A DNA stretch of 64,000 bases from Sphingobacteriales bacterium. Its GTDB lineage: Bacteria; Bacteroidota; Bacteroidia; UKL13-3. Both the position numbers and the translations under genes were made by a program. Of this stretch, positions 58,292-64,000 are shown piece after piece; the stretch's first letter is position 1; the number at the start of each line of letters is the position of its first letter. The notes under the pieces are model-generated. The model had not been told where the DNA came from. It did not search any database and saw only the letters and a program-made list of their open reading frames with translations. The stretch is taken from assembly GCA_021299635.1 (NCBI GenBank), contig JAJTFA010000007.1:1-64000 (forward strand). The letters are read 5' to 3'.

Positions 58292-60484
58292 ATGAAAAAG
58301 CTAACAACACTATTGTTCTTTTTTCCATTGTTTGTTTATGCCCAAAACGCACGCATGTCAGCCAACATGCAATTGTATCTGCAGCAGCCTTCTGCTTGCA
58401 CGCAAAAGGTACTGTATAAAACAGCACAACAAAATTATATCAGCACGTTTTTAAAGGTGCAGCAACCATTTAATGAACAACCCTTGTTAAAACTTGGTGT
58501 AAGCATTGGTACCCGGGCTGGGAATGTGTATACTGCGCTAATACCTGAGCAGGTTGTTCAGCAGGTCCTGCAAATTGAGGGTATTGAATATGTGCAATTG
58601 GATGAACCCATTTTTGCCAGTCTGGAAAGTGCCCGTAAGGCTGCACGGGTAGATTCGGTTCATCAGGCCATTCTTTTAAATATGCCATACACAGGTAAAG
58701 GTGTTGTAGTTGGTATTATTGATGCAGGCTTTGATTATAGCCATCCCACTTTTTATGATACCACCGGCAGTGTGCTGCGCATCAAACGTGTTTGGGAGCA
58801 AAGGCAGACCGGCAATCCGCCTGCGGGTTTCAATTATGGAAATGAATTAACCGATACGGTTGCCATGCTTGCCAAAGGTTATGACGTGAATACTTTTTCG
58901 CATGGCACACATGTGGGAGGCATAGCAGCAGGTTCAGGTTTTGGAAGCACCGGCAACATGCGAGGCGTGGCCTATGAGAGTGAGCTGGTTTTTGTAGGCA
59001 TAAGGCCTGAAAAAAGCGAGTGGACCGGCATGGGAATGGCCAGCATCATTGATGCTGTAAATTATATTTTTACCTACGCTCAATCGGTTGGCAAGCCTGC
59101 TGTGGCTAATTTAAGTTGGGGCTGTTCCATAGGCCCAAATGACGGTACTTCTTTGTTTGCAACGGCATTAAATAATATTACTGGTGGCGGTCGCATATTT
59201 GTAAATTCTGCCGGAAACAATGGTGATGAAAACATTCATCTGTATAAGGCATTTACAACTACAGATACTGCCTTATATAGTATTGCAACCCTACCAGTAG
59301 TAAATAGCCAGAAGCGCAGCTGGCTTGATACTTGGGGCAATGCAGGCAAAAGTTTTGCTGTGTCGTTGCAGTTGTATAACGGAGCACAGCGCTCCACAGA
59401 CTCATTGGTATTTTTGCTATCACAAACCGCGATTGATACATTCCTGATTGGTTCTGATGGCGATACCTTATTCATTAAAGCCTATGGTACACCGGCCGAT
59501 TTGAATGGCAAGCCTCATGTATTGCTCGATGTATTTAATAAATCAACCAACCGCATTCTGTTTGGTATACATAGCAAAGCTGCAAAGGTGCATAGTTGGA
59601 TGGGTTTTGTAGATGCCTACAATGGCTATTATGGAGCCTTTGAGCAGGGTGGGCTGGCAAAAGCAGTAGACGGCAATAACCAATATACGCTGGGAGAAAT
59701 GTCGTGCACACAATCTGCTGTTACAGTGGCTGCGTTGGTTTCTAAAATATCATTCCGCAATTTAGCAGGAGGGCAAATCAGTTATTCCGGTTATGCAGGC
59801 ACAGGTTTTTTGGCGCCATTTAGCAGCAAGGGGCCAACGGTTGATGGCCGCATAAAACCAAATATTGCCGCACCGGGCATGACCATAGCTTCCGCAGTAA
59901 ATTCTTACGACCAGAGTTACGCACCCGGAGGTGGAAATTACCAGATGAGCGTATTAAAGTTCGTTTCCCCTAAAAATAACCGCAACTATTATTATGCTGA
60001 AGCCAGCGGCACCAGCATGTCGGCACCAATGGCCAGCGGAATTGTAGCTTTGATGTTGCAGGCCAATCCATCATTAGAGCCGGGTAGGGTGCAACAAATT
60101 CTTGCACAAACCGCCACTAAAGACACACGCACAGGAATCAACCCCGACAGCAGCCGTTGGGGTGCAGGAAAAATAAATGCCTATGCTGCACTAAAGCAAT
60201 CTTTATTAAGTGTTGGGGTTTGTAAAGAGCCTCTGGTTGAAGAGCAAAGCATTATTCTGTATCCAAACCCCACAAGTCAATACATGCAGCTTAACTATAT
60301 TTTGCGTAAGGCTTGCCCTGTGCTTATTCGTTTATTTGATATAGCAGGAAGGGAAGTGTCAAGTTCCATACACCTTGGAGAAATAGGAGCAAACACAACT
60401 CGCATGGATTTGCAAAATCTCAAATCCGGACTGTATTGGGTACAGGTAAATGAAGGAAAGTCGATTAAATTGGTGGTGAAGTAA
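58292..60484 (+). CDS. S8 family serine peptidase with T9SS sorting domain
   Basis: GIIDAGFDYSHP, SHGTHVGGIAAG, GTSMSAPMASGIVALM; C-terminal LYPNPTSQYMQLNY...LKSGLYWVQVNEGKSIKLVVK. Confidence 0.93.
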   Translation: MKKLTTLLFFFPLFVYAQNARMSANMQLYLQQPSACTQKVLYKTAQQNYISTFLKVQQPFNEQPLLKLGVSIGTRAGNVYTALIPEQVVQQVLQIEGIEYVQLDEPIFASLESARKAARVDSVHQAILLNMPYTGKGVVVGIIDAGFDYSHPTFYDTTGSVLRIKRVWEQRQTGNPPAGFNYGNELTDTVAMLAKGYDVNTFSHGTHVGGIAAGSGFGSTGNMRGVAYESELVFVGIRPEKSEWTGMGMASIIDAVNYIFTYAQSVGKPAVANLSWGCSIGPNDGTSLFATALNNITGGGRIFVNSAGNNGDENIHLYKAFTTTDTALYSIATLPVVNSQKRSWLDTWGNAGKSFAVSLQLYNGAQRSTDSLVFLLSQTAIDTFLIGSDGDTLFIKAYGTPADLNGKPHVLLDVFNKSTNRILFGIHSKAAKVHSWMGFVDAYNGYYGAFEQGGLAKAVDGNNQYTLGEMSCTQSAVTVAALVSKISFRNLAGGQISYSGYAGTGFLAPFSSKGPTVDGRIKPNIAAPGMTIASAVNSYDQSYAPGGGNYQMSVLKFVSPKNNRNYYYAEASGTSMSAPMASGIVALMLQANPSLEPGRVQQILAQTATKDTRTGINPDSSRWGAGKINAYAALKQSLLSVGVCKEPLVEEQSIILYPNPTSQYMQLNYILRKACPVLIRLFDIAGREVSSSIHLGEIGANTTRMDLQNLKSGLYWVQVNEGKSIKLVVK

Positions 60485-60680
60485 GAGAAAGTAGGGGAGT
60501 TAAGTACATGAATAATTTTTGAGCCGTAATCAGATTTGTAATTGTGCTGCCAAATGGGCTTCATTATACTCGATAAGACGGTGTTTTACTTAAACCAAAA
60601 GTTTCGCAAAGAACTTCCAGCTTCAAACTTCAAATCCATTTCAAATTATACCTATCTTGCTGCCATAATAAAAGAAGTCG

Positions 60681-61916
60681 GTGAAGTTTATTGAAGTAAT
60701 TAAAATAGCCTTACATTCCATTAGAGGTAATAAAACACGGGCTACTATTACCGCGTTGATTATATCCATAGGTATCATGGCTCTTGTGGGTATACTCACG
60801 GCAATTGATGGTATTAAAGGTTCCATCAATGAAAACTTCTCCAACATGGGAGCCAATACCTTCAATATCAAAAACCGCGGAAGCAATATACGTTTTGGTG
60901 GAGGTGGTAAAGCGCCCAGGAGATATAAAGATATTAGCAGACAGGAAGCCTATGCTTTTGTTAAAGATTTTACCTACCCATCTAAAACGTCCTTATCGGT
61001 TAATGCTTCTTTTGCAAGCACGGTGAAATGTAATGCTACTAAAACTGATCCCAACATTATGGTTATGGGCGGAGATGTAAATTACCTCGATGTGGCAGGA
61101 TATGAAATAGAATCTGGACGAAATTTTTCAGAGCGTGAGGTTGAGGCCTCATCCAGCGTGGTAATATTAGGCAAGGCTGTGGCCGCTAAATTATTCAAAA
61201 GTCAGTCAGCCTTGGGCCACAGTGTATTGGTGGGTGGTGCACGCTACCGTGTTATTGGCACACTTAAAGAAAAAGGTTCAGCAATGGGATTTGGTGGCGA
61301 CAGGCTGGTGGTAGTGCCTCTGGAAAACGCTAGGCAGGTATTTGCCCGCCCTAATATGAGTTTTGTGATTACCGTAGCCATAATTGATGTGCCAAAAATT
61401 GATGCAGCCATCGAGGAAGCAACTGCGGTTTTCCGAAGGGTGCGTAAACTGAATATTGCAGCAGAAAATAATTTTGAGATACTCAAAAGTGACAATATTG
61501 CTAAAGAGCTGATTGATAATTTGCGATATGTTACCCTTGCCGCTACCATCATTGGTTTTATTACCCTTGCGGGAGCGGCAGTTGGCCTAATGAATATTAT
61601 GCTGGTATCTGTTACCGAGCGCACACGCGAAATTGGTATCCGCAAAGCAATCGGAGCCAACCGCATGGTGATACTTCGTCAGTTTTTATTTGAGGCTATC
61701 ATGATCTGTATCATTGGCGGACTAGGAGGTATTATTCTGGGATTACTCATTGGCAATATTGTTGCTGTAGCTGTAGTAAAAGGCAGTTTTGTGGTTCCCT
61801 GGCTGTGGATTGGCTCAGGATTGTTGCTTTGCGTAATGGTGGGCCTCATCTCAGGTATCTATCCTGCATTAAAAGCATCCCGGCTTGATCCTATTGAGGC
61901 CTTGCGTTATGAATAG
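60681..61916 (+). CDS. ABC transporter permease (MacB/FtsX-like)
   Basis: [75 protein letters not shown] start. Confidence 0.93.
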   Translation: MKFIEVIKIALHSIRGNKTRATITALIISIGIMALVGILTAIDGIKGSINENFSNMGANTFNIKNRGSNIRFGGGGKAPRRYKDISRQEAYAFVKDFTYPSKTSLSVNASFASTVKCNATKTDPNIMVMGGDVNYLDVAGYEIESGRNFSEREVEASSSVVILGKAVAAKLFKSQSALGHSVLVGGARYRVIGTLKEKGSAMGFGGDRLVVVPLENARQVFARPNMSFVITVAIIDVPKIDAAIEEATAVFRRVRKLNIAAENNFEILKSDNIAKELIDNLRYVTLAATIIGFITLAGAAVGLMNIMLVSVTERTREIGIRKAIGANRMVILRQFLFEAIMICIIGGLGGIILGLLIGNIVAVAVVKGSFVVPWLWIGSGLLLCVMVGLISGIYPALKASRLDPIEALRYE

Positions 61917-61986
61917 ACCCACCATTGTTGAAAAGATGCTTTATGCACTTTTGCAGTAAAAATTATATTTGGCAAATATCTTTTGC

Positions 61987-63312
61987 ATGATTCTTTTATC
62001 GGTATCAGGTTTTGTTCCTCCGGCTTGGTTGGTTGCTCCATTTGCATTATTGCTGATGCTTATTGCTACCGGACCTTTATTGTTTGCTCATGTCTGGCAT
62101 AAATATTATAAGCATATAGCTGTATCGCTTGGTTTGCTAGTGGGCATTTATTATCTGACGGTTTATCGTCAGCCACTTCCTGTAATAGAAACCCTGGCTG
62201 AGTATGTTTCTTTCATTTCGCTTTTGTTTGCCCTGTATGTCGCAGCAGGAGGCATTTATATTTTTGCTGACTTTGAATCAAAAGCCATAACCAATGTATT
62301 GTTCTTGTTGCTGGGAGCAATATTAACCAATATCATCGGTACAACAGGTGCATCAGTATTGCTCATTCGACCGTATATGCGCATCAATAGATATAGGCTA
62401 AAACCCTATCATATCGTTTTCTTTATCTTTTTTGTTTCTAACCTGGGAGGCTTACTCACGCCTATTGGAGATCCGCCTTTGTTTATGGGGTTTCTAAAAG
62501 GTGTTCCTTTTTTCTGGACTACCACGAATCTTATTTTGCCTTGGCTAATCGCATTACTTTTACTTGCCATTATTTTTATCATACTTGAAAAAAATAATAC
62601 AAAACTGGATGAGGTTGATGTGAGTGCACATTATACCCAAACGATCATCATTAGTGGTAAACGCAATTTTATATGGCTAGGTTTGATTATCCTTACCGTA
62701 TTCATGGACCCAATGATTATTGATGGTTTTCCTTCCCTTGAGTTTGAAGGCAAAAACATATCTTATATCAGAGAATTGCTGCAACTGGGTATCGCCATCA
62801 CTTGTTTGCGCTTTGCTAAAAAAACAGCCATTCAAAGCAATGAATTTAGCTTTGAGCCCATACTTGAAGTGGCCTTTTTGTTTGCAGGTATTTTTCTTAC
62901 CATGATTCCGGCTCTGCAATTGCTGGAGCATTACGGAAGCTTGCTGGGAAATATCTCTCCTGGAATGATTTACTTTGGTTCAGGAATGTTTTCTGCCGTG
63001 CTGGATAATGCCCCAACCTATGTAAACTTTTTTGCATTGGTTATGGCGGTGTTTCATTTAAGCATTAGCAATATTCAGGATGTGCAGGACTTTATTAGCA
63101 GTGAGCAAGCCATTTATTTGATAGCTATTTCTGTAGGATCGGTATTTTGGGGTGCCATGACATATATTGGCAATGGCCCTAATTTTATGGTAAAAGCAAT
63201 TGCAGAAAATGCCGGTGTTAAAATGCCACCATTTTTTCAATACATTTATAAATACAGTTTGCCTTTTCTACTTCCGGTGCTGGTGGTAGTATGGCTGATA
63301 TTCTTTTATTAA
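61987..63312 (+). CDS. Sodium:proton antiporter/ion transporter superfamily protein (NhaD-like)
   Basis: NIIGTTGASVLLIRPYMRIN; SNLGGLLTPIGDPPLFMGF; VLDNAPTYVNF; ATG 61987 preferred because a TAnnTTTG box overlaps the ORF-track start. Confidence 0.8.
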   Translation: MILLSVSGFVPPAWLVAPFALLLMLIATGPLLFAHVWHKYYKHIAVSLGLLVGIYYLTVYRQPLPVIETLAEYVSFISLLFALYVAAGGIYIFADFESKAITNVLFLLLGAILTNIIGTTGASVLLIRPYMRINRYRLKPYHIVFFIFFVSNLGGLLTPIGDPPLFMGFLKGVPFFWTTTNLILPWLIALLLLAIIFIILEKNNTKLDEVDVSAHYTQTIIISGKRNFIWLGLIILTVFMDPMIIDGFPSLEFEGKNISYIRELLQLGIAITCLRFAKKTAIQSNEFSFEPILEVAFLFAGIFLTMIPALQLLEHYGSLLGNISPGMIYFGSGMFSAVLDNAPTYVNFFALVMAVFHLSISNIQDVQDFISSEQAIYLIAISVGSVFWGAMTYIGNGPNFMVKAIAENAGVKMPPFFQYIYKYSLPFLLPVLVVVWLIFFY

Positions 63313-63316
63313 ACTT

Positions 63317-64000
63317 ATGCTCAACGGAAAAAAAATTGTAGTGGTATTGCCGGCATATAATGCTGAGCTTACACTCGAAAAAACGTACAACGAGATTCCA
63401 TTTCAAGTTGTAGATGATGTTGTTCTTGTAGATGATGCAGGAAACGATAATACGAGTGAGCTTGCTAAAAGAATCGGAATTAAGCATGTTGTTCGTCACG
63501 AAAAAAATAAAGGTTATGGAGGCAATCAGAAAACCTGCTACGATACTGCGCGCAAGCTGGGTGCCGACATTGTAATTATGCTGCATCCCGATTATCAGTA
63601 CACACCAACGCTCATAACAGCAATGGCTTCTATTATTGCTTACGAGGTATACCCGGTAGTGTTTGGCTCCCGTATCCTTGGTATGGGCGCGCTTAAGGGC
63701 GGTATGCCTTTATATAAATTTATTTTTAATCGTTGCCTCACACTGTTTCAAAATGTTTTGATGCATCAGAAATTATCAGAATATCATACCGGCTACAGGG
63801 CTTTTAGCAAAGAGGTGTTGGAAGCTGTTAATTATCAACTGTGCTCAGATGATTTTGTGTTTGATAATGAAATGGCTGCACAAATATTTTTTAAAGGGTA
63901 TGAGATTGCGGAAGTAACGTGCCCAACCAAATATTTTCCCGAGGCTTCTTCTATTAATTTTAAACGCAGCACCATTTACGGATTGGGCGTGTTGCGTACC
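63317..64000 (+). CDS. Glycosyltransferase family 2 (partial, runs off window; not in ORF track)
   Basis: MLNGKKIVVVLPAYNAELTLEKTYNEIP...VVLVDDAGNDNTSELAKR...NKGYGGNQKTCYD...EYHTGYRAFSKEVL. Confidence 0.9.
   Translation, partial: MLNGKKIVVVLPAYNAELTLEKTYNEIPFQVVDDVVLVDDAGNDNTSELAKRIGIKHVVRHEKNKGYGGNQKTCYDTARKLGADIVIMLHPDYQYTPTLITAMASIIAYEVYPVVFGSRILGMGALKGGMPLYKFIFNRCLTLFQNVLMHQKLSEYHTGYRAFSKEVLEAVNYQLCSDDFVFDNEMAAQIFFKGYEIAEVTCPTKYFPEASSINFKRSTIYGLGVLRT

Overview
This is a chromosomal window from a Bacteroidota genome, probably Chitinophagales/Sphingobacteriales-like. Support for that: LpxC-FabZ fusion, PorX, several type IX secretion (T9SS) C-terminal sorting domains, DUF2490 and DUF5106 families, and occasional TAnnTTTG promoter-like boxes. 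Most of it is ordinary core and household gene content: trpS, pyrB-pyrR, fabI, ribBA, lpxD-lpxC/fabZ-lpxA, lpxB, hrpB, porX, transporters, methyltransferases and peptidases. There are two tRNA genes, Ser(UGA) and Lys(UUU). No CRISPR array, prophage, transposase or recognisable defence island was seen. The most unusual structure is non-coding and lies next to the tRNAs. (1) Beside tRNA-Lys, a second copy of the first 26 nt of the tRNA gene plus 2 flanking nt is split exactly, with no base lost, by an 87-bp insert made of two related imperfect hairpins. (2) Beside tRNA-Ser there is a 98-bp-period tandem repeat (about 2.7 copies) preceded by a long hairpin, just upstream of a 12.6-kb gene. That gene encodes a 4185-aa T9SS-exported beta-helix/TIG protein with three recognisable large modules. 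Other points: a leader hairpin before the likely true pyrR start, a split MnmC-like gene pair, an ABC ATPase inside the lipid A cluster, and an AONS-family enzyme that may act in sphingolipid/sulfonolipid synthesis. Family names come from recognising protein motifs by eye; no database search was run.
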